A DNA stretch of 64,000 nt. It comes from Prevotella sp. GTDB lineage: Bacteria > Bacteroidota > Bacteroidia > Bacteroidales > Bacteroidaceae. The translations under genes and the position numbers were made by a program. This document shows positions 25,159-34,348 of the stretch, piece by piece. Within the stretch, counting starts at the first letter, position 1; the number at the start of each line of letters is the position of its first letter. The DNA is taken from the NCBI GenBank assembly GCA_024697405.1, contig JAILFU010000171.1, forward strand, positions 36,855 through 100,854. Reading direction: 5' to 3'. The notes beneath the pieces are model-generated. The model was not told the origin of the DNA. It ran no database searches and saw only the letters and a list, made by a program, of their open reading frames with translations.

Positions 25159-27003
25159 CTACTCTACTGTGACGGATTTTGCCAGGTTTCGGGGTTGGTC
25201 TACGTTCTTGCCTTTGCATACGGCCACGTGATAGGCCAGGAGCTGCAGGGGGATGGTAGCCACCAGCGGTTCCAGGCACTCCAGCACATCGGGCAGCTCA
25301 ATAACTTCGTCTACAATCTTGGAGATGGTGTCGTCGCCTTTTGAAACGAGGGCGATGACTCGGCCCTGACGGGCTTTGATTTCCTGTATGTTCGACAGCA
25401 CCTTTTCGTACATGGCGTTGTGTGTGGCTATGACCACCACGGGCATGTCGGAGTCGATGAGGGCGATGGGGCCATGTTTCATCTCGGCTGCGGGGTAGCC
25501 CTCAGCGTGGATATAGGATATCTCCTTCAGCTTCAAGGCGCCTTCGAGTGCCACGGGGAAGCTGTAGCCGCGCCCCAGATAGAGGAAGTTGTGTGCGTAG
25601 GTGAAGGTGCGTGCCAGGTCGGCCACCTTGTCGTTCGTCTTCAGCACCTCGCGAATCTTCTGCGGAATCTCGCTCAGACCCTTCACTATCTTGAGATAGT
25701 CGTCGCGGTTGATAGTGCCCTTCGCCTCACCCATAGCCAGTGCAATCATTGTGAGTACTGTCACCTGGCCGGTGAAAGCTTTTGTAGAGGCGACACCAAT
25801 CTCCGGGCCTACATGGATGTAGGTTCCCGTGTCAGTAGCCCGTGGAATGGAAGAGCCAATGGCATTGCAGATGCCGTAGATGAATGCCCCTTTCTCCTTG
25901 GCCAGCTGGACGGCGGCCAGCGTGTCGGCAGTCTCGCCGCTCTGGCTGATGGCCAGCACCACATCCCCCTTGCCGACGACAGGATTGCGGTAGCGGAATT
26001 CCGAGGCATACTCCACCTCGACAGGAATGCGGCACAGGCTCTCAATAATCTGCTTGCCAATGAGGCCGGCATGCCAGCTGGTGCCACAGGCCACGATGAC
26101 CACCCGCTTGGCCTCTAGCAGCTGACGGCGGTAGTCGATGAGTGCCGACAATGTCACATGGTCGGCCTCTACGTTCACTCGTCCACGCATGCAGTTGGTC
26201 AAACATTCGGGCTGATCGAATATCTCCTTCAGCATGAAGTGGGGGTAGCCGCCCTTCTCAATTTGTCCCAGGTCGATGTCAACAGTCTTCACCTTCAGTT
26301 GCTGCTCCTCGCCAAGGATGCTGAACACATGCAAGTCCTGGCCGCGACGGATGACGGCGATGTTGCCGTCTTCCAAGTACACCACCTTGTCGGTATATTC
26401 CACAATGGGACTGGCATCTGAGCCGAGGAAGAATTCATCCTCGCCGATGCCCACCACCAGCGGGCTCTGTTTCCGGGCAGCGATAATCTGGTCGGGGTGA
26501 CGCTTGTCGAGCACGGCAATGGCATAGGCACCGATGACCTGATAGAGAGCCACCTTTACGGCCTCCAGCAGGTCGAGCTTTTTTTTCACCATGATATACT
26601 CGATAAGCTGCACGAGCACTTCGGTGTCGGTGTCGCTGACAAACTGAACCCCTTTTTCCTTCAGTTTCTCCTTAATGTCGGCATAGTTCTCGATGATGCC
26701 GTTGTGGATAATAGCCAAATTGTGGCTCTGTGAGTAGTGAGGGTGGGCATTTCGGGAAGACGGTTCGCCGTGTGTTGCCCAGCGTGTGTGGGCAATGCCT
26801 ATGGTGCCCGTCACATTTTTGTCGTTACAATACTCGGCCAGGTTGTCCACCTTTCCCTTCGTCTTATAGACGTTCAACTCGCCGTCAGCGTTGATGAGTG
26901 CCACGCCGGCAGAGTCATAGCCGCGGTATTCCAGCCTTCTCAGACCTTTCACCAGAATAGGGAAGGCCTCTTTCTTTCCAATATATCCTACAATTCCGCA
27001 CAT
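25159..27003 (-). CDS. glmS: Glutamine-fructose-6-phosphate aminotransferase (isomerizing)
   Basis: The 614-aa product has the full GlmS layout: the N-terminal nucleophile MCGIVGYIG (Cys2, exposed after Met removal), glutaminase loop segments HTRWATHGEPSSRNAHPH and LAIIHNGIIEN, then two SIS domains (VVIVACGTSWHAGLIGKQI, AISQSGETADTLAAVQLA, GRGYSFPVALEGALKLKEISYIHAEGYPAAEMKHGPIAL) and the C-terminal NLAKSVTVE. It makes glucosamine-6-phosphate, the first step to UDP-GlcNAc for peptidoglycan and LPS. A 42-aa ORF lies 23 bp upstream on the same strand. No glmS ribozyme is evident. Confidence 0.97.
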   Translation of the reverse strand: MCGIVGYIGKKEAFPILVKGLRRLEYRGYDSAGVALINADGELNVYKTKGKVDNLAEYCNDKNVTGTIGIAHTRWATHGEPSSRNAHPHYSQSHNLAIIHNGIIENYADIKEKLKEKGVQFVSDTDTEVLVQLIEYIMVKKKLDLLEAVKVALYQVIGAYAIAVLDKRHPDQIIAARKQSPLVVGIGEDEFFLGSDASPIVEYTDKVVYLEDGNIAVIRRGQDLHVFSILGEEQQLKVKTVDIDLGQIEKGGYPHFMLKEIFDQPECLTNCMRGRVNVEADHVTLSALIDYRRQLLEAKRVVIVACGTSWHAGLIGKQIIESLCRIPVEVEYASEFRYRNPVVGKGDVVLAISQSGETADTLAAVQLAKEKGAFIYGICNAIGSSIPRATDTGTYIHVGPEIGVASTKAFTGQVTVLTMIALAMGEAKGTINRDDYLKIVKGLSEIPQKIREVLKTNDKVADLARTFTYAHNFLYLGRGYSFPVALEGALKLKEISYIHAEGYPAAEMKHGPIALIDSDMPVVVIATHNAMYEKVLSNIQEIKARQGRVIALVSKGDDTISKIVDEVIELPDVLECLEPLVATIPLQLLAYHVAVCKGKNVDQPRNLAKSVTVE

Positions 27004-27026
27004 GATAATAATGTATTTGTGTTTGT

Positions 27027-27155
27027 TTATAATGCTTCGTCATCCGGGCGCTGGAGCTTCCGAATGATAGGGGGCAGATGTTTCTTCCGGCGCAAATAGG
27101 CGTCGCGTCGCGCTTCATAGTCGCGCTGGTGTTTCTCTAAATAGCCGTCGGCCAT
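27027..27155 (-). CDS. Small charged protein upstream of glmS (42 aa)
   Basis: An ATG-to-stop ORF of 42 codons encodes a highly charged, helical peptide: MADGYLEKHQRDYEARRDAY, then LRRKKHLPPIIRKLQRPDDEAL. Its stop is 23 bp before the glmS start on the same strand. I recall similar ~43-45-aa proteins (YLEKHQxDYExRK...KKHLP...RPDDEAL) in other Bacteroidales, often mis-labelled, so I think it is real. The basic N-terminal helix and acidic C-terminus could suit RNA, ribosome or protein binding. It is too short for standard gene calling. Confidence 0.65.
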   Translation of the reverse strand: MADGYLEKHQRDYEARRDAYLRRKKHLPPIIRKLQRPDDEAL

Positions 27156-27267
27156 ACTCCTAATTTCTAACTTGGTTGATTGGGCGTATAGTTGTTGGGT
27201 AGTTTGAGATAGTTACTTGGCTTGAACGACTGATCTCCCCAAACCGCTATATCCTTAAACCACAGGA

Positions 27268-28758
27268 CTATTTGAATTTCGCATAGACCACGTTGATGCG
27301 GATTGGTTCATTCGGGTTGTCAGGTCCTCCCACCAGTCGTGTGCTGGTGAGCGACATGTCGTGGTGGATGCTGGCCAGGGTCATGGTAGACGAGGAGACT
27401 GTGGTATAGGTGATGGGCACCAGTACCATTTTATTCCAGTCGGGGTGGTTAGTTTCCCAGTTGGGGTCGGTTTTCATTCCTTGCTGCCTCATGTTCCAAA
27501 GCATGGTGACCAGCGAGGAGAGGTTGTTGAAAGTATAGGTGTTGTCGTAAGTATAGGTCTGGCTGCTGGCGGGTATGGGGTTGTTGTAGCCTGTGTAGTA
27601 GGAGGTGATGTTGTCGGGCACCGACTCGTTTTCAAAGAAGTTGTGAAGGCTGTCCTTCTGTACGAGGAGCAGGGTTTGCGGCACTGCCAGCAACCGTATG
27701 TCGCTGCTCTGGCTGTTCAGGCGCTGGAATGTCAACTTGGCAGCCAGCAGCGAGTCGCCTTCGTGGCTTTCCTTGATTTGCTTGACAGGAAGCGTAACTT
27801 CGGTGAAGAGTCCTGATGGCGTCTTCAGATAAGTGTGTTTCGTCTCTGCTGCCATCTGCCGCAATATTTCCGTGTCGTTGGTAATATGGGTGGTCTGCAG
27901 CACCTCCCTTGTTCCGGCCAGTATGAGGCTGGCATTGATGATTGATGTGTCGCCCTGTACCGTGTAGAAGGCTCGCAGGCCAATGTTGCTGACCTTAGAG
28001 TGGAAGCCCAGTCCGTCTGTGATGCGGAAATAGAACCCTGGACAGAGCTGGTGGGTGAAAACGTATGAATTGGCGAAGTACTCATGATGGTCGAAATACT
28101 GCCTCATCAGGTAGGTGCCATAGTTCTTATAGGTGATGCCGTCCGGTGCGGTATAGGGCTGGTTCATGGGGATGCGTATGCAGTTGCTGTAGTACTCGTC
28201 TGTCCGTACGTCATCTGCCTCTTCCAGATTAGCATAGCTGAACACCTTCGGCACGTTGATGCCGCCAGGGCGGAGCATTCCCGCCCGTACAGGACTGAAA
28301 TTGGAATAATAGCGGCGCCCTTCCTCCATAGGTATGGCCATTTCGCAGACACGCATCTTCATGGCCTGCAGGCTGTCGTCCTGACGTGACGGCGAGCTGA
28401 GATAGAGAATGATGTCGCAAGAGTCGGCAGCTGCACGTCCGTCGTACTTGGTCAGAATCTTGTCCTCTGGATAGACGTATGTATTGTCCATGACGTGGAA
28501 CTGAGTCGTAAACTCGCTGGTAATGTCGGCGCCTGTCTCCGGGTCTCTCACACGGCCCAGATAGCAGTCGGCAGCCAGCGACAGGACAGAGTCGGCCATG
28601 ATTGTGCGGGTGGACACCTCGTAGCTGGCCGTACTCACCTGCAACTTGTCGCTCTCGTCAGTCAGACTCTGGCCAATGTTCAAGTCTTCGTTTTCGCAAG
28701 AAGAAATGGCTACCAGCGCGAAAGCTGCAGCAGCCATGTAGTGGATAGTTTTGGACAT
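27268..28758 (-). CDS. DUF4270 domain lipoprotein
   Basis: This 496-aa protein has a lipoprotein signal (AAFALVAISSC, lipid-attachment Cys21). A tail rich in Asn/Glu/Asp follows. The long beta-rich body with STASYEVSTRTIMADSVLSLAADCYLGRVRDPETGADITSEFTTQF at its start is characteristic of DUF4270. It is predicted at the outer membrane or periplasmic face of Bacteroidetes cells; function is unknown. The start of the glycogen-synthase-like gene is upstream on the same strand; the gap of 14 bp implies one transcript. Confidence 0.9.
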   Translation of the reverse strand: MSKTIHYMAAAAFALVAISSCENEDLNIGQSLTDESDKLQVSTASYEVSTRTIMADSVLSLAADCYLGRVRDPETGADITSEFTTQFHVMDNTYVYPEDKILTKYDGRAAADSCDIILYLSSPSRQDDSLQAMKMRVCEMAIPMEEGRRYYSNFSPVRAGMLRPGGINVPKVFSYANLEEADDVRTDEYYSNCIRIPMNQPYTAPDGITYKNYGTYLMRQYFDHHEYFANSYVFTHQLCPGFYFRITDGLGFHSKVSNIGLRAFYTVQGDTSIINASLILAGTREVLQTTHITNDTEILRQMAAETKHTYLKTPSGLFTEVTLPVKQIKESHEGDSLLAAKLTFQRLNSQSSDIRLLAVPQTLLLVQKDSLHNFFENESVPDNITSYYTGYNNPIPASSQTYTYDNTYTFNNLSSLVTMLWNMRQQGMKTDPNWETNHPDWNKMVLVPITYTTVSSSTMTLASIHHDMSLTSTRLVGGPDNPNEPIRINVVYAKFK

Positions 28759-28772
28759 TTTTCCTTTTTACC

Positions 28773-29570
28773 TTAAATCGTGTCGTAGAATGCTTCGTAT
28801 GCCGGGCCGAAATCCTCAGTATATTCTAGGAGGGGCATGTCTTTCCTAGTGGCATACTTCAGCAGGTTCTTGTTCACATCGGGGTCGGCCAGGATGATGC
28901 CGTCGCTGTAGTCGATGGCCAGCTTTCCCAGCTCCTCGAAGTTGAAGTTGTCTTTATAGGGTTCCAGCAGCTCGGGCTTGGCGTCGCGGAACGCCAGACA
29001 CTGCTTGAACTTCGTGCCGAGATCCTTCTTCAGGCTACGTGTAAAGAGCGATGTGACGACCTTCGTCTCGGCATACGAAGGTTCGTCGGCGTAGGCCGTC
29101 TTCACATAGAGCGGCACCACGGCGCTCATCCATCCTTGGCAGTGGATGACGTCGGGCACCCAGCGCAGCTTCTTCACCGTCTCCAGCACGCCACGGGCAA
29201 AGAAGATGGCACGCTCACCGTTGTCGGGGTAGTCCTCTCCACTTTCGTCTGTGGTCATCTGCCGCTTGGAGAAATAGTCTTCGTTGTCAATGAAGTAGAC
29301 GGCGACACGCGATGACTGTATGGAGGCGACCTTGATGATGAGCGGATGGTCAGTATCGTCGATAATGAGGTTCATGCCCGACAGGCGCTGCACTTCGTGC
29401 AATTGTCCGCGGCGTTCGTTGATGGTACCCCATTTGGGCATGAAGGTTCGTATCTCGTGCCCCAGCTCCTGCATGACACGAGGTAACTCACGCCCCATGA
29501 TGGATAATTCATTGTCGGCCACATAAGGGGAAATCTCCTGATTGATGAAGAGTATTTTCTTTTTTGTCAT
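28773..29570 (-). CDS. Glycogen/starch synthase-like protein, N-terminal GT5 domain only
   Basis: I start at ATG 29570 (MTKKKILFINQEISPYVADN); the longer frame reaches into the promoter. The 265-aa protein resembles the N-terminal Rossmann domain of GlgA/starch synthase (ILFINQEISPYV, LPRVMQELGHEIRTFMPKWG, DVIHCQGWMSAVVPLYVKTAYAD). Two features argue against ordinary glycogen synthase activity: the ADP-glucose-binding KTGGL motif is replaced by VADNELS, and the whole C-terminal GT1-type half is absent (full GlgA is about 480-550 aa). A regulatory or moonlighting role is possible. It is divergent from panC and upstream of the DUF4270 lipoprotein, an arrangement I recall from Bacteroides. Confidence 0.8.
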   Translation of the reverse strand: MTKKKILFINQEISPYVADNELSIMGRELPRVMQELGHEIRTFMPKWGTINERRGQLHEVQRLSGMNLIIDDTDHPLIIKVASIQSSRVAVYFIDNEDYFSKRQMTTDESGEDYPDNGERAIFFARGVLETVKKLRWVPDVIHCQGWMSAVVPLYVKTAYADEPSYAETKVVTSLFTRSLKKDLGTKFKQCLAFRDAKPELLEPYKDNFNFEELGKLAIDYSDGIILADPDVNKNLLKYATRKDMPLLEYTEDFGPAYEAFYDTI

Positions 29571-29585
29571 CGCTAATTTGTCTTT

Positions 29586-29601
29586 TACCTTTGCAAAGGT
29601 A
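29586..29601. promoter_or_regulatory. Palindromic -7 element, TACCTTTGCAAAGGTA
   Basis: This perfect 16-bp palindrome reads TACCTTTG on both strands. On the minus strand it is well placed (16 bp) before the glycogen-synthase-like start; on the plus strand it would transcribe towards panC, 173 bp away. It could act as a bidirectional promoter core. Confidence 0.5.
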
Positions 29602-29773
29602 CGCATTTTTTTGAAGAAAAGCGAATAAAAAGCGGAAGAAATGCTGTATTTTAGGAAAAAGTGACATTTTATAGATTTATTTTTAAGCTTTTTTTTCCTT
29701 GTTTGCAAAATTTGTTGTTATTTTGCACCCCGAAACCGCAAATGCGGTAATCAGTAACTCGTAAATCACATCG

Positions 29774-30625
29774 ATGAAAGTTTTTAGCAAGATTGCCGAC
29801 CTGCAGAATGTGCTTTTCGACGAGCGCAAGAAAGGGAAGAGCGTGGGGCTGGTGCCCACGATGGGTGCGCTGCATGAGGGGCATGCCTCACTGGTGCGCC
29901 GCTCTGTAAAGGAAAACGACGTGACGGTGGTCTCCGTGTTTGTCAATCCTACTCAGTTCAACGACAAAAACGACCTGCAGCACTATCCGCGCACGCTGGA
30001 TGCCGACTGCCGGCTGCTGGAGGAATGTCATGCCGACTACGTACTGGCCCCTACGGTAGAGGAGATGTACCCCACGCCCGACAAACGGCAGTTTGAGTAT
30101 CCGCCCGTTTCCACCGTGATGGAGGGTGCCCATCGTCCCGGCCATTTCAACGGCGTCTGCCAGGTGGTCAGCCGTCTGTTCTACATTGTCCGTCCCGACC
30201 GGGCATACTTTGGCGAGAAGGACTGGCAGCAGATAGCCGTCGTGAAGGCCATGGTGCGCCACCTGCAATTGCCGGTACATATCGTAGAGTGCCCCATTGT
30301 GCGCGAAGACGACGGGCTGGCCAAGTCAAGCCGCAACACGCTGCTCTCTCCCGACGAGCGTGCCATAGCCCCCACAATCTATCAAGCACTGAAAGACAGC
30401 CTGACGTATGCGAAGACCCATACGTTGGCTGAGACACACGACAAGGTGGTTAGCGATATTAATAATGTGGACGGGCTTGAAGTGGAATACTTCGCCATTG
30501 TCGACGGCGACACGCTGCAGGACATCGCAGCCTGGGAGGACTCGCCTTACGTGGTAGGCTGCATCACCGTCTATTGCGGCAAGACACCCATCCGCCTCAT
30601 AGACCATATCAAGTACAAACCGTAA
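29774..30625 (+). CDS. panC: Pantothenate synthetase
   Basis: The 283-aa length is typical. [21 protein letters not shown] contains the HIGH-like nucleotide-binding motif (HEGH); [46 protein letters not shown] and [17 protein letters not shown] (KMSKS-like loop) complete the active site. It joins pantoate and beta-alanine using ATP in coenzyme A synthesis. The panD gene, which makes beta-alanine, starts 17 bp after its stop, forming a panCD operon. Confidence 0.97.
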   Translation: MKVFSKIADLQNVLFDERKKGKSVGLVPTMGALHEGHASLVRRSVKENDVTVVSVFVNPTQFNDKNDLQHYPRTLDADCRLLEECHADYVLAPTVEEMYPTPDKRQFEYPPVSTVMEGAHRPGHFNGVCQVVSRLFYIVRPDRAYFGEKDWQQIAVVKAMVRHLQLPVHIVECPIVREDDGLAKSSRNTLLSPDERAIAPTIYQALKDSLTYAKTHTLAETHDKVVSDINNVDGLEVEYFAIVDGDTLQDIAAWEDSPYVVGCITVYCGKTPIRLIDHIKYKP

Positions 30626-30642
30626 ACCGATTAATTCAGAAG

Positions 30643-30987
30643 ATGTTGATTGAAGTAATGAAGTCGAAGCTGCACTGTGTGCAGGTGACAGAAGCCAACC
30701 TGAACTACATAGGCAGCATCACCATTGACGAGGCTTTAATGGATGCCGCAAACCTGATTGCCGGAGAGAAGGTTCAGGTGCTGGACAACAACAATGGTGA
30801 GCGTTTTGAGACGTATGTCATCAAGGGAGAACGCAATTCGGGCTGCATCTGCCTCAATGGCGCTGCCGCCCGGCGGGTACAGGTGGGCGACACCATCATC
30901 ATCATCTCCTACGCCTTGATGGACTTTGAGGAGGCCAAGACATTCCGTCCCAGCGTGGTCTTCCCCAAGGACAACCAACTGTTATAA
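30643..30987 (+). CDS. panD: Aspartate 1-decarboxylase precursor
   Basis: The start is ATG 30643, giving 114 aa ([20 protein letters not shown]). The self-processing site Gly24-Ser25 in NYIGSITID is intact; after cleavage Ser25 becomes the pyruvoyl cofactor. [34 protein letters not shown] fits the conserved double-psi barrel. It makes beta-alanine for PanC, encoded immediately upstream. Confidence 0.96.
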   Translation: MLIEVMKSKLHCVQVTEANLNYIGSITIDEALMDAANLIAGEKVQVLDNNNGERFETYVIKGERNSGCICLNGAAARRVQVGDTIIIISYALMDFEEAKTFRPSVVFPKDNQLL

Positions 30988-31017
30988 CCTTTTTTTGGAT
31001 AGCCATAAAAAGCATGT

Positions 31018-33348
31018 TTAGTCCTGCTTGATGTGGATGTCGCGCTGCGGGAATGGTATCTCGATGCCGTTGGAACGGAGCGTGTCGTAGATGGTGCTCA
31101 GCACGTCGCTAACCACATAGATTCTCTTTACGGCATCGGCCCAGATGTAGAGCGTGAAGTTGACGCTACTGTCAGCCATAGCCGTCATCACCGTCTTCAC
31201 AGGTTTTTCGCTGTCTGCCCATTGGTGGTTGAGTGCTTCTACGGCCGCCTCTACAAGCTGCTTGACCTGTTTCAGGTTTGAGCCGTAGGCCACGCTGAAG
31301 GGCACGGGAGTAAGAATATAGCCGTGGTTGCGCGTCAGGTTCTTATAGTTCTTGGTGAAAAGCTGGCTGTTTTGGAAGGTGATGATCTCGCCGTAGAGCG
31401 ACTCCACGACGGTAGAGGTATAGCTGATGGACGTCACTTTTCCCATGGTTCCATCGACCTGAATCCAGTCACCCACCTTGACGCGGCCGGCCATGAGCGT
31501 GGCACCGTAGTAGATATTCTCGATGATGTCTTTCGAGGCAAAGCCGACGCCGGTGGACAGGCCGCCGGAGATGGCCAGCAGCCAGGTCACGCTGATGTGG
31601 AGGATGGACAGCGACATGAGGAACCAGAGTCCCCAAACGAGCACCTGAATGACATTCTTTCCCATCACTTCGCGACTTGCCGCCGTGGTGGGGTCGTAGG
31701 ACTGGAAGTGCAACCGCATCAGGGAGAGCACGGTGCTGGCCACATAGGCGAAGAGGAACCAGAGAATGACCACCATCGAAATCTTGAAGATGCTCACCTT
31801 CAGGTTAGGCAGGTCGATGAAATTGTTCTTGAATATTTGCCAGCAGAGATTGCCCAAGTTGAACACATCGGCTGCCCAGTAAATGGAAAGCATGACCGAG
31901 CATACTCCTATTGCGGGCAGTATCACCTTTGTGATGAGGAGATAGAACCACGACTTCGTGATGGGCTTCTCGTCATAGCGATGGCGGTGGCCGTACATCT
32001 TCAGATAGCTGCTGAGGCAGGTGATGGTGAGGATGCAGGTAAGCTGCATGATCCACCAGATGAGTATCTGCACAGCCATCAGCGTGTAGCCCAGCCATGA
32101 ACAGCAGAGCGAGAAGATGAAGATGGCCATGGAGATATAGGTGTAGAACATGTCCGACCGGGGAATGTTCCTGTGGTGGCGACGGATGACCCTCCATTGC
32201 CACAGGGAGCACAACAGCAGAATGACAGGAAACACCATGTTCACCAGCTCGCTGGGAATGAGCACGATGCGGAAGGCTATCACGATGAAGCCCACGACGA
32301 CGAGTGGCGAATAGATATGGAAGGCGCTCTTAATCTGGTTGCCGCTGACACGGAGCAGCAGCGAGATGAGGATGACGCCCAACAGCCAGGCGTACTCTAT
32401 GAGCAGGCCGCTGGCCATGATGAAGAAATTCTGCTGAAGCGTGGCACGCATGATGCCCATCACGGCGGCAAAGGTTACCGTTGTGGTGGCCATGATGATG
32501 CAGGCTCGCTTCTTGAGGAATTCGCGAGTGTGAAAACGGCGCGGCATGAAGCGGAAAGCCAGCATGTTCAACACAATGGCTAGGGCGATATAGGAGAGAA
32601 TCATGCCAAAAAGGCGCAGGATGACCGTTGAATCCCAGTCGGAGCTTTTCTTGCTGGGTCTGTATTTCTCAGCCAAGGATACTTCCATCTGCTGCCATCG
32701 GCTCTTAAGGTTCTTCAATATGGAGAAGTAGTTCTCGCCTCCGTTTTTGAAAATACCAGTCTGGATGTCGTTATACCGGCGGTTGGCATAATCGTTCAGG
32801 TTCTTCAACCGCTGTTCGGTATTTTCGTAGAAGGTGATGTATTCAGCTACCTGACTGCGGGTCTCGCCCAACGTGTTGCTGATGCTGGTGGAAAGGGTCA
32901 GGCAGACGGTACGGTCGGTCTTCGCTGCATCTTCCAGTAGGGTGGGGCGAATGTTCTTCAGGCTTGTCACCAGGCTGTCGTACTTGGCTATCTCGGAGTC
33001 CAGCTGCTCGATATACGACTTGAAAGGCAGCTGCTGGCGCTTGAACGCGAGGTACTGCTCTGTAGCCTCATGGCAGGCGTATGTGAGGTCGAAGACGTAG
33101 TTCTGCTGTTGCGAATAGAGCATCAGCGAATTCTGGTTGCTCCGTTTCATGGTTTCGCGCAGCTGTTGGATGATATCTTTCGTCTGCTGTTTACGCTGCT
33201 CGGCCATCAGCGTCAGCTCTTGGTGACGCTCTGTCAGCTCGGCACGCAGCACGCTCAACGTCTGCTCCAGATTGCGTTCCTTCAAGACGGCAAAAGTGTT
33301 TGCAGATTGAATCAATAAGACTATGATTATTAGCAGTTTGTTCTTCAT
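31018..33348 (-). CDS. MscS-family mechanosensitive channel, large MscK-like form
   Basis: 776 aa. A signal peptide (MKNKLLIIIVLLIQS, cleavage near TFA) leads to a periplasmic, Gln/Arg-rich coiled-coil region (~25-225). About ten membrane segments follow (starting near LFGMILSYIALAIVLNML). The MscS core is near residues 560-720, with LAISGGLSTGVGFASKDIIENIYYGATLM (pore helix and TM3b) and KVGDWIQVDGTMGKVTSISYTSTVV (beta domain). The C-terminal alpha/beta domain ends IEIPFPQRDIHIKQD, a very typical MscS ending. It relieves turgor on osmotic downshock. It starts 3 bp after the prmA stop, so is translated from the prmA transcript. Confidence 0.93.
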   Translation of the reverse strand: MKNKLLIIIVLLIQSANTFAVLKERNLEQTLSVLRAELTERHQELTLMAEQRKQQTKDIIQQLRETMKRSNQNSLMLYSQQQNYVFDLTYACHEATEQYLAFKRQQLPFKSYIEQLDSEIAKYDSLVTSLKNIRPTLLEDAAKTDRTVCLTLSTSISNTLGETRSQVAEYITFYENTEQRLKNLNDYANRRYNDIQTGIFKNGGENYFSILKNLKSRWQQMEVSLAEKYRPSKKSSDWDSTVILRLFGMILSYIALAIVLNMLAFRFMPRRFHTREFLKKRACIIMATTTVTFAAVMGIMRATLQQNFFIMASGLLIEYAWLLGVILISLLLRVSGNQIKSAFHIYSPLVVVGFIVIAFRIVLIPSELVNMVFPVILLLCSLWQWRVIRRHHRNIPRSDMFYTYISMAIFIFSLCCSWLGYTLMAVQILIWWIMQLTCILTITCLSSYLKMYGHRHRYDEKPITKSWFYLLITKVILPAIGVCSVMLSIYWAADVFNLGNLCWQIFKNNFIDLPNLKVSIFKISMVVILWFLFAYVASTVLSLMRLHFQSYDPTTAASREVMGKNVIQVLVWGLWFLMSLSILHISVTWLLAISGGLSTGVGFASKDIIENIYYGATLMAGRVKVGDWIQVDGTMGKVTSISYTSTVVESLYGEIITFQNSQLFTKNYKNLTRNHGYILTPVPFSVAYGSNLKQVKQLVEAAVEALNHQWADSEKPVKTVMTAMADSSVNFTLYIWADAVKRIYVVSDVLSTIYDTLRSNGIEIPFPQRDIHIKQD

Positions 33349-33351
33349 TTT

Positions 33352-34218
33352 CTAGTCTTTTAGTTTAAGTTCAAGACAGGCCCATTCGCCTTCATTTTTC
33401 TGCCATTCCATCGACATCCCCAGCTCCTCAGCCTTGGCTGAAAGAAGCGGGATGTCTTCAACATAAAAGCCGCTGAGCAGCAGCGAGGCCTCCGGCTTCA
33501 TGGCATCACGCATACGGGGCATGTCAGCCAACAGAATGTTACGGTTGATATTGGCCACCACCACGTCGAACTTTCTTCCAAGCTTTCCGATGACGGTGGA
33601 ATCGCCCAAAACGGACATAAACCTGTGGTTAACGCCGTTGATGACAGCATTATGACGGGCGTTGTCCACACTCCATTCGTCAATGTCGTAACCGACGGCC
33701 TGCCCTGCACCTCTCAGCAGGGCGATGATGGCTAGCACGCCGGTGCCGGTGCCGCAGTCTAGCACATGAAGTCGCTTCAAATCGCGCTGCATCAGTGCTT
33801 CAGCCATCAGGCGGGTCGTCTCATGATTGCCGGTGCCGAAGGCCATGCGGGTATTGACCTCCACGAGCAGCTGCGCCGGAGTGGGGTGGGGGACATGCCT
33901 CCCGTCGTGTATAATAAGATGTTCGCCCACGCACACGGGCTCGAAGCCTTCCTGCTCCCATTGCTCGTTCCAGTCCCGGTTTTCTGCCTCACAGACTGTA
34001 TAGGACACGGTAGCATCGGAAAAGGGTAGGGCATCGAGCATTTCTTTCAGACTTGCCTCGTCGAAAAGCGCTTGTTGCACATATCCCTTCAGGCCGTCAT
34101 CGGTATCCTCAAACGATTCAAACCCCGCCTCGCCAGCCAGGGCAGCCACCACGTCGCGCACGTCCTGTAGCGTCTCTTTTTGGGTGAAAACAGCAAATTC
34201 TACCTCGTAGTATCTCAT
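33352..34218 (-). CDS. prmA: Ribosomal protein L11 methyltransferase
   Basis: I choose ATG 34218 (MRYYEVEFAVFTQKETLQDV), giving 288 aa, close to family length; the upstream extension crosses the promoter. It has the N-terminal substrate-recognition domain and a SAM-binding Rossmann domain: AFGTGNHETTRLMAEAL, HVLDCGTGTGVLAIIALLRGA, VGYDIDEWSVDNARHNAVING, FDVVVANINRNILLADMP. PrmA trimethylates L11 at several sites. A TAATTTTG -7 box (34239-34246, minus) lies upstream, and the mscS-type gene follows immediately. Confidence 0.95.
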   Translation of the reverse strand: MRYYEVEFAVFTQKETLQDVRDVVAALAGEAGFESFEDTDDGLKGYVQQALFDEASLKEMLDALPFSDATVSYTVCEAENRDWNEQWEQEGFEPVCVGEHLIIHDGRHVPHPTPAQLLVEVNTRMAFGTGNHETTRLMAEALMQRDLKRLHVLDCGTGTGVLAIIALLRGAGQAVGYDIDEWSVDNARHNAVINGVNHRFMSVLGDSTVIGKLGRKFDVVVANINRNILLADMPRMRDAMKPEASLLLSGFYVEDIPLLSAKAEELGMSMEWQKNEGEWACLELKLKD

Positions 34219-34238
34219 ACTTTCGTTAAATTTGAGTG

Positions 34239-34246
34239 CAAAATTA
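34239..34246 (-). promoter_or_regulatory. -7 box for prmA
   Basis: The minus strand reads TAATTTTGCA, fitting TAnnTTTG, 20 bp before the prmA start. Confidence 0.5.
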
Positions 34247-34288
34247 AAAAAAATAGGGAAAAACCTACCATGTTTTAGGGTTTTTCCG

Positions 34289-34319
34289 TATTTTTGCATA
34301 AAAATTAGTAGTATTTTTG
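34289..34319 (+). promoter_or_regulatory. Tandem -7 boxes for the Tyr/Trp-rich protein gene
   Basis: TATTTTTGCA occurs twice, at 34289-34296 and 34312-34319, both fitting TAnnTTTG with the second 29 bp before the start at 34349. Two start points or a tandem duplication are possible. Confidence 0.5.
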
Positions 34320-34348
34320 CATCGTGAATCATTAAAACAGCTAAGAAT

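Noticed and set aside
27268..28758. SusD-like lipoprotein
   Set aside because: It has a lipobox but no TPR-like SusD motifs and no SusC neighbour; the N-terminal pattern fits DUF4270.
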